Positions 50,832 through 58,717 of a stretch of 64,000 bases of DNA are shown here, in pieces. Made by a program: the position numbers and the translations under genes. Under the pieces are notes generated by a model. It was not told where the DNA came from and ran no database searches. It was given only the letters and a program-made list of their open reading frames with translations. Source of the DNA: Nocardia sp. (GTDB lineage Bacteria; Actinomycetota; Actinomycetes; Mycobacteriales; Mycobacteriaceae); assembly GCF_025465275.1 (NCBI RefSeq), contig NZ_JAODNK010000051.1, positions 62,001 to 126,000 on the forward strand. The letters run 5' to 3'. The stretch's first letter is position 1. Each line of letters begins with the position of its first letter.

Positions 50832-51947
50832 GTGCAGTTCGGAATTTTCACCGTCGGCGACGTCACCGCGGACCCGACAACCGGCCGTACCCCGACCGAG
50901 GCCGAGCGCATCAAGGCCATGGTCGCCATAGCCCGCAAGGCCGAAGAGGTCGGCCTCGACGTCTTCGCCACCGGTGAGCACCACAATCCGCCGTTCGTGC
51001 CCTCCTCGCCGACCACCATGCTCGGCTATATCGCCGCGAGCACCGAGCGCCTCATCCTGTCCACCGCGACCACCCTCATCACCACCAACGATCCGGTGAA
51101 GATCGCCGAGGACTTCGCCATGCTGCAGCACCTGGCCGACGGCCGGGTCGACCTCATGCTGGGCCGCGGCAATACCGGGCCCGTCTACCCGTGGTTCGGC
51201 AAGGACATTCGCGACGGCATTCCACTGGCCGTCGAGAATTACGCGCTGCTGCACCGGCTCTGGCGCGAGGACGTCGTGGACTGGGAGGGCCGGTTCCGCA
51301 CACCGCTGCAGGGCTTCACCTCCACCCCGCGCCCGCTCGACGGCGTCGCGCCGTTCGTCTGGCACGGGTCCATCCGCAGTCCGGAGATCGCCGAGCAGGC
51401 CGCCTACTACGGTGACGGCTTCTTCGCCAATAACATCTTCTGGCCCACCGGGCACTTCCAGCGGCTCATCGAGCTCTACCGCCGCCGCTTCGAGCACTAC
51501 GGTCACGGCTCCGCCGATCAGGCCGTCGTCGGGCTGGGCGGACAGGTCTTCATGCGCAAGAACTCGCAGGACGCCATTCGCGAATTCCGGCCCTACTTCG
51601 ACAATGCCCCCGTCTACGGGCACGGGCCGTCGCTGGAGGATTTCATGGATCAGACGCCGCTGACCGTCGGCAGCCCGCAGCAGGTCATCGACAAGACGCT
51701 GACCTTCCGCGAGCACTTCGGCGACTACCAGCGCCAGCTGTTCCTCATGGATCACGCCGGACTGCCGCTGCAGACCGTGCTCGAGCAGTTGGATCTGCTG
51801 GGCGAGGAAGTAGTCCCCGTGCTGCGCAAGGAATTCGACGCACTGCGTCCGGCGCACGTACCGGACGGTCCCACCCACGCTGCGCTGCTGGCCGCACGGA
51901 ACACCGAGGGCGCGGCAGCCGACCAGACCTCGGAGGTGCAGGCATGA
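50832..51947 (+). CDS. LLM-class flavin-dependent monooxygenase (CE1758 type)
   Basis: This 371-residue luciferase-like monooxygenase starts MQFGIFTVGDVTADPTTGRTPTEAERIKAMVAIARKAEEVGLDVFATGEHHNPPF. It contains the (S)PTTMLGYIAASTERLILSTATTLI and LMLGRGNTGPVYPWFGKDI segments of the LLM fold. It needs reduced FMN and oxygen; the partner reductase is the next gene. The substrate is unknown. GTG 50832 has a perfect AGGAGG five bases upstream. The pair matches the corynebacterial CE1758/CE1759 family layout. Confidence 0.92.
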   Translation: MQFGIFTVGDVTADPTTGRTPTEAERIKAMVAIARKAEEVGLDVFATGEHHNPPFVPSSPTTMLGYIAASTERLILSTATTLITTNDPVKIAEDFAMLQHLADGRVDLMLGRGNTGPVYPWFGKDIRDGIPLAVENYALLHRLWREDVVDWEGRFRTPLQGFTSTPRPLDGVAPFVWHGSIRSPEIAEQAAYYGDGFFANNIFWPTGHFQRLIELYRRRFEHYGHGSADQAVVGLGGQVFMRKNSQDAIREFRPYFDNAPVYGHGPSLEDFMDQTPLTVGSPQQVIDKTLTFREHFGDYQRQLFLMDHAGLPLQTVLEQLDLLGEEVVPVLRKEFDALRPAHVPDGPTHAALLAARNTEGAAADQTSEVQA

Positions 51948-52591
51948 CCCGTATCGCGGTGCTCTCCGCAGGGCTCTCGCAGCCCTCGTCGACCCGGTTG
52001 CTGGCCGATCGCCTGGCCGCTGCCACCGGGGTGGCGCTGACCGGGACTGATCTCGAATTCGACATTGTCGAGCTGCGCGATCACGCACACGGGCTGGCCG
52101 ACAATCTTGTCACCGGGTTCGCGGCCGGGGCCTTGCGGGAAGCCATCGACAAGGTGGTGACCGCCGACGGCATCATCGCGGTCACGCCCATCTTCAATGC
52201 CTCCTACAGCGGCCTGTTCAAGACCTTCTTCGATGTGCTGGAACCGGATTCGCTCATCGGAAAACCGGTGCTCATCGCGGCCACCGGTGGTACCGCACGG
52301 CATTCACTGGCGCTCGAGCACGCGGTACGGCCGCTCTTCGCCTATCTGCGTGCGGTGGTCGCGCCGACGTCGGTATATGCCGCGTCCGAGGACTGGGGGT
52401 CCGGAAGTTCCGGCGCGGACACCGGCCTGAGTGACAGAATTCTTCGTGCGGCAGGAGAATTCGCCGATCTGGTGGCACAGCGCCCAGGGCGCGTGACCGC
52501 TGATCCGTACGACGAGCCGGTGCCCTTCGCGCAGCTGCTGGGCGGGGACCGGGTGCGAGCCGATCGGCGTACGGATGTTATAGCTACTTAG
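51944..52591 (+). CDS. NAD(P)H-dependent FMN reductase (CE1759 type)
   Basis: This 215-residue flavodoxin-like reductase begins MTRIAVLSAGLSQPSSTRLLADRL, with the FMN phosphate loop (SxxPSSTR) and TPIFNASYSGLFKTFFD for the isoalloxazine site. It supplies reduced flavin to the preceding monooxygenase; the ATG overlaps its stop by four bases. It is cytoplasmic. The C-terminal 30 residues (TADPYDEPVPFAQLLGG) are typical of this subgroup. Confidence 0.9.
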   Translation: MTRIAVLSAGLSQPSSTRLLADRLAAATGVALTGTDLEFDIVELRDHAHGLADNLVTGFAAGALREAIDKVVTADGIIAVTPIFNASYSGLFKTFFDVLEPDSLIGKPVLIAATGGTARHSLALEHAVRPLFAYLRAVVAPTSVYAASEDWGSGSSGADTGLSDRILRAAGEFADLVAQRPGRVTADPYDEPVPFAQLLGGDRVRADRRTDVIAT

Positions 52592-52683
52592 TAGCTGAGT
52601 AGGCTTTGCGGCGGCTGCCCGATACCGGCCGCCCCGCACTGCCGGCCTCGAACACGAACGTCTCGACGAAAGTGGGTAGGGAC

Positions 52684-53682
52684 ATGGGCGAGTCCGCGGG
52701 AACCAGCACGCTGGGCCCGGCGACGGGGGAGGCGCTGCCCGCGCTGCCGCTCGACGCGTGGCGGCCGACCAAGGAGACGCTGCACCGCTTTGTGCAGATC
52801 GTCGGCAAGGTGGCCCTGGCCAAAGGTATCCGCCGCAATCACTGGTGGCATATGACCTACCGCGTCGATGCGCGCGGATGGACCACCGTGCCGCTGGGCA
52901 CCGCTACCGACGGTCCCGTGTTCACCTGCGCCTTCGATTTCTTCGACCACGTACTGCGCATCTCCAGCGACCGCGGCACCCAGGAGGAGATCCCGCTCGG
53001 TGGCCAGTCGGTGGCCGGCTTCTACGGCGAGGTCCTGCGGGCCCTCGACAACCTGGGCATCGAGGTCACCATCGCGCATCCGACGCCTTACGATCTGCCC
53101 GATCACGGCCGGCCGTTCGCCGAGGACGAGGAACATCACCACTATGACCCGGTCGCCGCACAGCGCGCCTTCCATGTCACCAGCCAGGTCGCCCGCGTTC
53201 TCGAAGAGTTCAGCGCCACCTATTCGGGCAAGATCAGCCCGGTTCAACTCTTCTGGCACACCTTCGATCTGGCGGTGCAGCGCTTCTCCGACCGCAAGAT
53301 CGAGCTGCCCGCCAGCGTGGATCCCGTGACGCGCGAAGCGTATTCACGCGAGGAGATCAGCGCCGGATTCTGGTTCGGCGACAGCAAGGTGCCCGAACCC
53401 ACCTTCTACTCCTACACCGCACCGGAACCCGAAGGGCTGACCGAACTTCCATTGCAGCCGGCTGAGGCCCACTGGGTGCCGTCGGGTTCCGCGCACGCCG
53501 CGTACTACGCCTACGATGCCGCCCGGCGCAGCGAGGACCAGGTCGGTGCGGTCCTCGATTTCCTGCACTCCGCCTACGCCGCGGGATCGCGTCTCGCAGG
53601 GTGGGACGCACCTGCTCTGGCCTGCCCCGGAGGCATTACCGACCCCGTGCTCGAGAGTCCGTGGCGGGGATGGCCGGAATAA
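52684..53682 (+). CDS. DUF5996 family protein
   Basis: This 332-residue soluble protein begins with an acidic linker followed by PALPLDAWRPTKETLHRFVQIVGKVALAKG and RRNHWWHMTYRVDARGWTTVPL. It then has FDFFDHVLRISSDRG, a His-rich stretch (DEEHHHYDP), ISPVQLFWHTFDLAVQRFSDRK and REEISAGFWFGDSKVPEPTFYSYTAPEPEGL. This is the DUF5996 family, of unknown function; clustered His and Trp suggest a metal- or haem-binding or small-molecule role. ATG 52684 has GGTAGGG upstream. It follows the flavin reductase gene by 92 bp and may be part of the same transcript. Confidence 0.82.
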   Translation: MGESAGTSTLGPATGEALPALPLDAWRPTKETLHRFVQIVGKVALAKGIRRNHWWHMTYRVDARGWTTVPLGTATDGPVFTCAFDFFDHVLRISSDRGTQEEIPLGGQSVAGFYGEVLRALDNLGIEVTIAHPTPYDLPDHGRPFAEDEEHHHYDPVAAQRAFHVTSQVARVLEEFSATYSGKISPVQLFWHTFDLAVQRFSDRKIELPASVDPVTREAYSREEISAGFWFGDSKVPEPTFYSYTAPEPEGLTELPLQPAEAHWVPSGSAHAAYYAYDAARRSEDQVGAVLDFLHSAYAAGSRLAGWDAPALACPGGITDPVLESPWRGWPE

Positions 53683-53742
53683 CTGCGTGCTTCGAATCGT
53701 CTCTCCCGCATAGTGTGTTGATAGGGACCGAGGAGGATCACC

Positions 53743-53799
53743 ATGGGGAGAAGACTGGTGAGCGGGCCGCATAGCAAGCAAAGGAAGCGGCATGTCTGA
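53743..53799 (+). CDS. 18-codon basic leader peptide before the DUF2156 gene
   Basis: A very strong ribosome site (GAGGAGGATCACC) precedes ATG 53743, which opens MGRRLVSGPHSKQRKRHV. Its stop (53797-53799) lies just inside the start of the next gene, overlapping by eight bases. The peptide has eight Arg/Lys/His residues among the last ten or so. Such an ORF would couple, or through ribosome stalling at basic codons modulate, translation of the downstream lysyltransferase-like protein. It is too short for database support. Confidence 0.5.
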   Translation: MGRRLVSGPHSKQRKRHV

Positions 53800-55171
53800 T
53801 GAGAATATGGCGGTACGGACCTCCGGCCTGACCGCCTATAGAGAGACCGTTTTCACCGCTGGACCGGGCACTCGGGTCCCGCTCATAGGTGCCCTGGTGC
53901 TGGCCAGCCTGGTACTGACGTGGGCGGCCGAACGCGCGTCGAGCCAGGGCAACGACCACGGCTGGTTCGTGGCGGTCTCCATTGCCGGACTGTTCGTGGC
54001 GCGCGGGCTGTACCTGCGGCGGCCACTCACGCTCCCGCATCTCACCGCGGCCGCCATTGTGCTGGTGATCGCGAACTTCAGCTACCGCACCGACCACGCG
54101 GGGGTCGGCTTCCTCTTCCTCGCCGCGACCGGGCTGATCCTGATGGCCCCGCAGAACAGCAAGCCGCAACCCGAGCAGCTGCCGCGCGTGGCCGAACTGG
54201 TGCGGCGCAGCACGGACGATCCGGTCGCGCCTTTCGCGCTGCACTCGTCCAAGAGCTACTACTTCAATGCCGATTCCTCGGCGGCCGTCGCCTACCGGAC
54301 TCGCCTGGGCATTGCCGTCGTCGCGGGCGATCCCATCGGTGACAAGGGCAGATTCCGCGAATTGGTCACCGAATTCTCGGAATTCGCCAGTGATCACGGC
54401 TGGCGCATCGCGGTACTGGGAGCGAGCCCGGAACTCACCGAGATCTGGCAGCACCGCGCCCTGGAGCACCGCGGCCTGCACGCCGTCCCGATCGGGCGGG
54501 ACGTGGTGATCGAGGTCGCGAAATTCGACATGGTGGGACGCCACTACCGCAATCTGCGCCAGGCGGTCAGCCGCACCCGCAACTTCGGTGTCACCACCGA
54601 GGTGATTCCAGAGGCCGCGCTCACCGAACCACAGCGGGAAACGCTGCTCGCCATTGTCGACGAATGGGGGCACGGGCGGCAGACCCGCGGTTTCTCCATG
54701 ATCCTCGACCACCTGCTCGACGGACGGCATCCGGGCATGCTGGTGGTCATGGCCCGCGACGCCGACGGCCAGGTCGCCGGGTTCCAGCGCTACGGCGTCT
54801 CCGGCGACGGCCGCGAGCTGAGCCTGGACGTCCCGTGGCGGCGCAAGGACGCCCCCAACGGGCTCGACGAACGCATGATCGTCGACCTCGTCGAGTACGC
54901 CCGCGCGCACGGCATCACCCGAATCTCGCTGGCCTTCGCGGCTTTTCCGGAACTCTTCGCGGAGAAGGGGCGCTCCCGGCTCGGGCAGACGGCGTATATG
55001 GCTGTGCGACTCGGTGATCCGCTCATCCGGCTGGAATCGCTGTACCGGTTCCTGCGCAAATTCAACGCCTTCGGCGATCAGCGCTTCGTACTGATCCGCT
55101 GGCGCGAGGTGCTGATCGCGGCGGTCGCACTGCTCACCCTGGAGTTCGTGCCGCACCGCCGCCAGTACTGA
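53792..55171 (+). CDS. DUF2156 membrane protein (phosphatidylglycerol lysyltransferase-like)
   Basis: This 459-residue protein has four predicted membrane helices in the first 125 residues (near 30-45, 55-70, 84-98, 104-118). A cytoplasmic GNAT-like domain of DUF2156 type follows: SSKSYYFNADSSAAVAYRTRLGIAVVAGDPIGD, GRHYRNLRQAVSRTRNFGV, DEWGHGRQTRGFSMILDHLLDGR, and NGLDERMIVDLVEYARAHGITRISLAFAAFPELF. This matches the C-terminal domain of MprF/LysX lipid aminoacyltransferases that add lysine to phosphatidylglycerol for resistance to cationic peptides. No lysyl-tRNA synthetase domain is attached. ATG 53792 has AAGGAAGCGG upstream. Confidence 0.87.
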   Translation: MSDENMAVRTSGLTAYRETVFTAGPGTRVPLIGALVLASLVLTWAAERASSQGNDHGWFVAVSIAGLFVARGLYLRRPLTLPHLTAAAIVLVIANFSYRTDHAGVGFLFLAATGLILMAPQNSKPQPEQLPRVAELVRRSTDDPVAPFALHSSKSYYFNADSSAAVAYRTRLGIAVVAGDPIGDKGRFRELVTEFSEFASDHGWRIAVLGASPELTEIWQHRALEHRGLHAVPIGRDVVIEVAKFDMVGRHYRNLRQAVSRTRNFGVTTEVIPEAALTEPQRETLLAIVDEWGHGRQTRGFSMILDHLLDGRHPGMLVVMARDADGQVAGFQRYGVSGDGRELSLDVPWRRKDAPNGLDERMIVDLVEYARAHGITRISLAFAAFPELFAEKGRSRLGQTAYMAVRLGDPLIRLESLYRFLRKFNAFGDQRFVLIRWREVLIAAVALLTLEFVPHRRQY

Positions 55172-55208
55172 GCCACTGTCCCGGCTCGGTGCCGAGAGCT
55201 ATTGCGGC

Positions 55209-55961
55209 TCAGCGCAGGAACTCCACCAGGGCTGCGGCGAAACCGGGATCCGCGGTGGCCACCAGGTGATCGCCGGGCACCGTCACCAGGCGCGCGTCCG
55301 GGAACGCGGCGGCCAGCCGCTGCGGTTCGGCCGCGAACGGATCGGCATCACCGGCGACCACCAAGGTGGGGATCGTGATGTCGGCGACGGTCTTGATCGG
55401 CGCCTCGTCGAGACCTGCCGCCAGTGCCGCGATCGCCTCGCGATCGGTGCCGAGTACGTCGGCGAGCATGCGGAACATTCGCGCCTGCGGGGCGGCCGTG
55501 GACCCGTCGCCTGTCATGGCCGCGGCGATATCGGCGGCCTCGATGACCCGCCAATCGATGCCGCCGCAGTCCACCACGCCGGACCCGATGCCGCCCACCG
55601 CCAGCTGTTTGACCCGATCGTCGGCCTGCGCCACCAGGATCGAGATGATCCCGCCCATCGAATATCCGACCAGCGCAACCTCGTCCAGGCCGAGCTCGTC
55701 GAAGAGCACCCGCATATCCGCGGTCATGGCCTGCCAGGAGTAGCGCGCCGGATCGTGCGGCTTCTCCGAGCGCCCGTGCCCGCGCGCATCGAGCGAGATG
55801 ATGTGATGCCCGGCGACCTGCAGCGCCGCCACGATACCGACACTCATCCAATTCGCATTGGTGTCGGCGACAACGCCGTGCTGCAGCACGACGGGCCTGC
55901 CCTCGCCCTCCCACACGCGGTAGTTGAGCTGTAAGCCGTCCCAGGTCGTGAACTTCGCCAT
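55209..55961 (-). CDS. alpha/beta hydrolase
   Basis: This 250-residue alpha/beta-hydrolase has VVLQHGVVADTNANWMSVG (HG oxyanion region), HIISLDARGHGRSEKPHDP, nucleophile Ser101 in GYSMGG, Asp207 in VAGDADPFA and His232 in VPGDHLVA, a complete Ser-Asp-His triad. The lid is short. It resembles 3-oxoadipate-enol-lactonase and haloperoxidase-type esterases, but the substrate cannot be named. No signal peptide. It is convergent with the DUF2156 gene (37-bp spacer) and single. Confidence 0.9.
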   Translation of the reverse strand: MAKFTTWDGLQLNYRVWEGEGRPVVLQHGVVADTNANWMSVGIVAALQVAGHHIISLDARGHGRSEKPHDPARYSWQAMTADMRVLFDELGLDEVALVGYSMGGIISILVAQADDRVKQLAVGGIGSGVVDCGGIDWRVIEAADIAAAMTGDGSTAAPQARMFRMLADVLGTDREAIAALAAGLDEAPIKTVADITIPTLVVAGDADPFAAEPQRLAAAFPDARLVTVPGDHLVATADPGFAAALVEFLR

Positions 55962-56039
55962 CGGGCCGATGCTAGTGCTGCGACCGCCGCATCAGGATGG
56001 TATTTCAGGCCATTCGCGCCCTAACCTCGCAGGCGGCAA

Positions 56040-56357
56040 TCATGCGGTGCGGCCTAGCTCGGTGACTATCCGCGCCAGATCCGACCACATCACCGGACGA
56101 TCATGCTGTTCGTCCTGGGCCAGGTCGCGTTCGATCAACGAGCGGATGTAGGCGCTCTGGCTCATCCCGAGCCGCAATGCGCGAGCCTTGCATCGGGTGT
56201 CGAGCTCGCCTGGCAGTTTGATCGATCGTGGAACAAGGTCGGCCCCGGTGTCCTGGCCGGTCTGAACCGGCACGTCCACCGGTTCGTCGTTGCGGTAGGT
56301 GAGTCGATCCATGATGGCGTTCATATCGTCGGCGTTGGTGGGGTACGGGTCAGTCAT
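56040..56357 (-). CDS. putative ribbon-helix-helix antitoxin
   Basis: This 105-residue protein has a ribbon-helix-helix-like segment in the middle (DLVPRSIKLPGELDTRCKARALRLGMSQSAYIRSLIERDL, about 41-80). The beta-strand RSIKLP and the helix A-L-R-L-GMSQSAYIRSLIERD are as in CopG/VapB-type DNA-binding antitoxins. A C-terminal tail (DLARIVTELGRTA) would contact the toxin. It follows the toxin-like gene with an 8-base overlap, so the order is toxin first. Autoregulation through repeats at 56658-56676 is likely. Confidence 0.75.
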   Translation of the reverse strand: MTDPYPTNADDMNAIMDRLTYRNDEPVDVPVQTGQDTGADLVPRSIKLPGELDTRCKARALRLGMSQSAYIRSLIERDLAQDEQHDRPVMWSDLARIVTELGRTA

Positions 56358-56652
56358 TGCGGGTCGCCTCCCATTTCTCGAATTCGGTGACCTGTTCGGG
56401 GCGTAGGTAGTTTGCGCCGCAGATGTAGAGATCAGGGCCCATGACGCGGGCCAGGACCGCGAGCGGACGACGCTCTCCGGTGCGTGCCCACAGCACTACG
56501 TATCGGATACCTGTAGCGCGGTCGTCCGCAGGCCGCAGCCATACCGGGCGTTCGCCGGCCAGCCAAGCATTCACCAGATCGAATACGTCGTCGATGTCGA
56601 TCCCGGCGCGGGCCAGTACCTGAGCCAGCGCAAAGTACCACTCGATTGCCAC
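56350..56652 (-). CDS. putative toxin of a type II toxin-antitoxin pair (BrnT-like)
   Basis: This 100-residue protein is encoded just upstream of the ribbon-helix-helix protein. Features include ALARAGIDIDDVFDLVNAWLAGERPVW, GIRYVVLWARTGERRPLAVLARVMG and YLRPEQVTEFEKWEA. This order (helix, strand pair, Arg/Lys-containing strand, final helix with E-x-x-E) is like the small RNase fold of BrnT or RelE-type toxins, though I cannot confirm it. GTG start. Gene order, size, overlap and the downstream ribbon-helix-helix gene are the main evidence. Confidence 0.55.
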   Translation of the reverse strand: MAIEWYFALAQVLARAGIDIDDVFDLVNAWLAGERPVWLRPADDRATGIRYVVLWARTGERRPLAVLARVMGPDLYICGANYLRPEQVTEFEKWEATRND

Positions 56653-56657
56653 ACTTC

Positions 56658-56676
56658 AGACTACCATAAGACTACC
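56658..56676. promoter_or_regulatory. direct repeat upstream of the toxin-antitoxin pair
   Basis: AGACTACC occurs at 56658-56665 and 56669-56676, 11 bp apart, one helical turn, immediately upstream of the toxin start. Ribbon-helix-helix dimers often bind such repeats side by side. Confidence 0.5.
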
Positions 56677-56730
56677 GCTGTTCAGGGGCTGTTTCTGGTT
56701 CGAGAGTGGGTAATGAACTGACAATTGTCA

Positions 56731-57102
56731 CTAAGACGAGCCGGTGCTCAATGGATTGGGATCCGGTCGCCAGGCGCCGCAGTTATCGGTGCGGAATGCG
56801 ACATCGGTAGCTTTGATAACGATATGCAGGGGATGCTGGCGGGTGAAGTCGCTGGCGATCACGTAGTAGTTCGGATCGTTGTAATCGGTATCGGTCTGCA
56901 CATGCCAGAGCCGCCGCCAGAAACAGGCGTCCGCATTGCCGGTGCCGTCGGAGACGTAGTTACCCGGCTTGATATCGACATTCACCAGGTAGAGGCCATC
57001 ACCCGGGATCTGGTCCGCCGGGGTGGCGGCGGCCGTTCCGGACATTGACATAAGCACCGCGGAAGTTATGGCCCCCGCGGTCACGAGCGCGCGTGCACGC
57101 AC
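56731..57102 (-). CDS. small secreted protein of unknown function
   Basis: This 123-residue precursor has a Sec signal peptide (VRARALVTAGAITSAVLMS..., cleavage after AAA near 26). The mature part contains IPGDGLYLVNVDIKPGNYVSDG, ACFWRRLWHV, and FRTDNCGAWRP, with two cysteines that probably pair. The pattern I-P-G-D-G-x-Y-x-V-x-x-D-(I/V)-x-P-G-x-Y is recurrent in exported actinobacterial proteins. The function is unknown. GTG 57102 has GAGGAGGGAAACACT before it. It is divergent from the ECF sigma factor gene. Confidence 0.75.
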   Translation of the reverse strand: MRARALVTAGAITSAVLMSMSGTAAATPADQIPGDGLYLVNVDIKPGNYVSDGTGNADACFWRRLWHVQTDTDYNDPNYYVIASDFTRQHPLHIVIKATDVAFRTDNCGAWRPDPNPLSTGSS

Positions 57103-57326
57103 AGTGTTTCCCTCCTCGAACTCACAGAATCGGCGCGGCCTCGCGAACGCGCACGGTCTGGGTGATCCCCGTATCTCCCGGGAGGGGTCTATCAGAAATC
57201 GGGCGTCCGTTTCGGGCGTTCCGCGTAATTGATTGCGTACAAACCGGTTTCGATTGTGCGATTTGCCGCCGAAAATCCGGTACCGAACTTCGATGCTCTT
57301 CTTGCCCCTGCCGACGATATTCAGAT

Positions 57327-57905
57327 ATGAGAAGTCTTCGCCCGCTCGCGGACGGTGCCGGTACCGGCCCGCTCACCTGCGCCACCGACTGCGCCCGGCT
57401 CTGTACCGACTCCGGTCTTTCCGACGTCCTCACCTCGGACAAGGCGCTACTGCACTGGCGGGCCCTGCGCCGGCTCGGCGATACCGGGCTCGCCGAACAT
57501 GCTGTTCAGGAGACCTTGCTGCGGGCCTGGAAGGCCTGCGCCAGCTATGACCCGAACCGCGGCAGCGTCCGCACCTGGCTGCTCACCATCGAGCGCAATA
57601 TCCTCACCGACATCGCCCGGGTGCGCACCGCCCGGCCCGGCGACGCCAACTGGGACGAGATCACCGATGTCGCCGAGGGCCGCTGCGCCGGACCCGACTT
57701 CACCGATCGGCTCGCCGACGGCCTCCTGGTCGCCGAACTCCTCGCCCACCTGCCCGGACCGCAGCGCGACGCCGTCGTCCAGGTCATCCTGCGCGACCGC
57801 GCCTACCAGGACGTGGCCGCCGATCTGGGCATCCCCGTCGGCACGGTCAAGACCCGCGTGCACTACGCCCTGCGCTCGCTGCGCCGCCTGCCGGTCAGTG
57901 CCTGA
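57327..57905 (+). CDS. ECF-family RNA polymerase sigma factor with N-terminal CxxxCxxxC
   Basis: This 192-residue sigma factor has region 2 (LTSDKALLHWRALRRLGDTGLAEHAVQETLLRAWKACASYDPNRGSVRTWLLTIERNILTDIARVR) and region 4 (LPGPQRDAVVQVILRDRAYQDVAADLGIPVGTVKTRVHYALRSLRRL). Before region 2, residues 18-26 read CATDCARLC, placing three Cys at four-residue steps, unusual for ECF factors. The N-terminal 30 residues may be a metal- or redox-sensing element if this ATG is the real start; no ribosome site is visible. A Rieske-type lipoprotein follows on the same strand. No anti-sigma gene is adjacent. Confidence 0.85.
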   Translation: MRSLRPLADGAGTGPLTCATDCARLCTDSGLSDVLTSDKALLHWRALRRLGDTGLAEHAVQETLLRAWKACASYDPNRGSVRTWLLTIERNILTDIARVRTARPGDANWDEITDVAEGRCAGPDFTDRLADGLLVAELLAHLPGPQRDAVVQVILRDRAYQDVAADLGIPVGTVKTRVHYALRSLRRLPVSA

Positions 57906-57980
57906 GTGAACCTCCGGCGGGGCTGCGACGTCACACAGGTGTGGACGGCACTCGTCCGCACTCGATCGAGGAGTAAGCCC

Positions 57981-58451
57981 ATGACCGAACAGCATGTGGC
58001 GCCCGGCGGCTTCCGGCTGGATCGCCGGACAGCACTGGTCGTGACAGGAGTGGCCGCTACCGCGCTGACCGTGGCGGCCTGCAGCAGTACCAGCGCAAGC
58101 GAAAAAGCATCAGCCGCGCCGAACGGACCGCAGGACAAGCCGAACGGACTTGCGAATACGAAGCAGGACGGCAGTGTCGAACTGGCCAAGACCGCCGAGG
58201 TGCCGGTCGGCGGTGGGGTCATCAAGGGTGACACCGTCATTACGCAGGCGAGTGCCGGCGCTTTCGCCGGTTTCTCCTCCACCTGCACCCACCTCGGCTG
58301 CAAGGTCAGCGAGGTCACCGACGGGCTGATCAAATGCCCGTGTCACGGCAGCACTTTCCATCTCGACGGCAGTGTCGCCGGCGGGCCCGCACCGCGTGCG
58401 CTGGATGCCAGGGCCGTGCATGTCGATGGCGATGCCGTCGTGTCGGGCTAG
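57981..58451 (+). CDS. exported Rieske [2Fe-2S] lipoprotein
   Basis: This 156-residue precursor has a twin-arginine-like start (LDRRTALVV) and lipobox VAAC (Cys34). The Rieske fold follows. The cluster ligands are Cys102 and His104 (CTHLGC) and Cys119 and His122 (CPCHGS), and Cys107 with Cys121 forms the usual disulfide. It would sit on the outer face of the membrane with a high-potential iron-sulfur cluster. Electron partner unknown. ATG 57981 has GAGGAG upstream. It is 75 bp downstream of the ECF sigma factor and may be its target. Confidence 0.9.
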   Translation: MTEQHVAPGGFRLDRRTALVVTGVAATALTVAACSSTSASEKASAAPNGPQDKPNGLANTKQDGSVELAKTAEVPVGGGVIKGDTVITQASAGAFAGFSSTCTHLGCKVSEVTDGLIKCPCHGSTFHLDGSVAGGPAPRALDARAVHVDGDAVVSG

Positions 58452-58717
58452 CGCTACCCGGATACGAATATTCGCTTCCGTGCGGTCGGACCAGCTCTGA
58501 CGGGAGATCCCCCGGTCCGCGCGCGGTGGCGAAGCTCTGTGTTTGCCCAAGTGGCCGCAAATCGGTTCGGCATATGCATATTGGGCGCTTGACCACAAGT
58601 AACAAGTTGATCACCATGCTTGCCAGATGATAACTGGTGGGGCCACAGTGAACTGCTGGGTTTGGTGTTACTAGTGGGAAGGGAGGGGCGCCCCGTGCCC
58701 AGGGAGCGCCGCCGCGT

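Noticed and set aside
53738..55156. 472-codon open frame antisense to the DUF2156 gene
   Set aside because: It has no recognisable domain, and the opposite strand has membrane helices, conserved motifs and a ribosome site.
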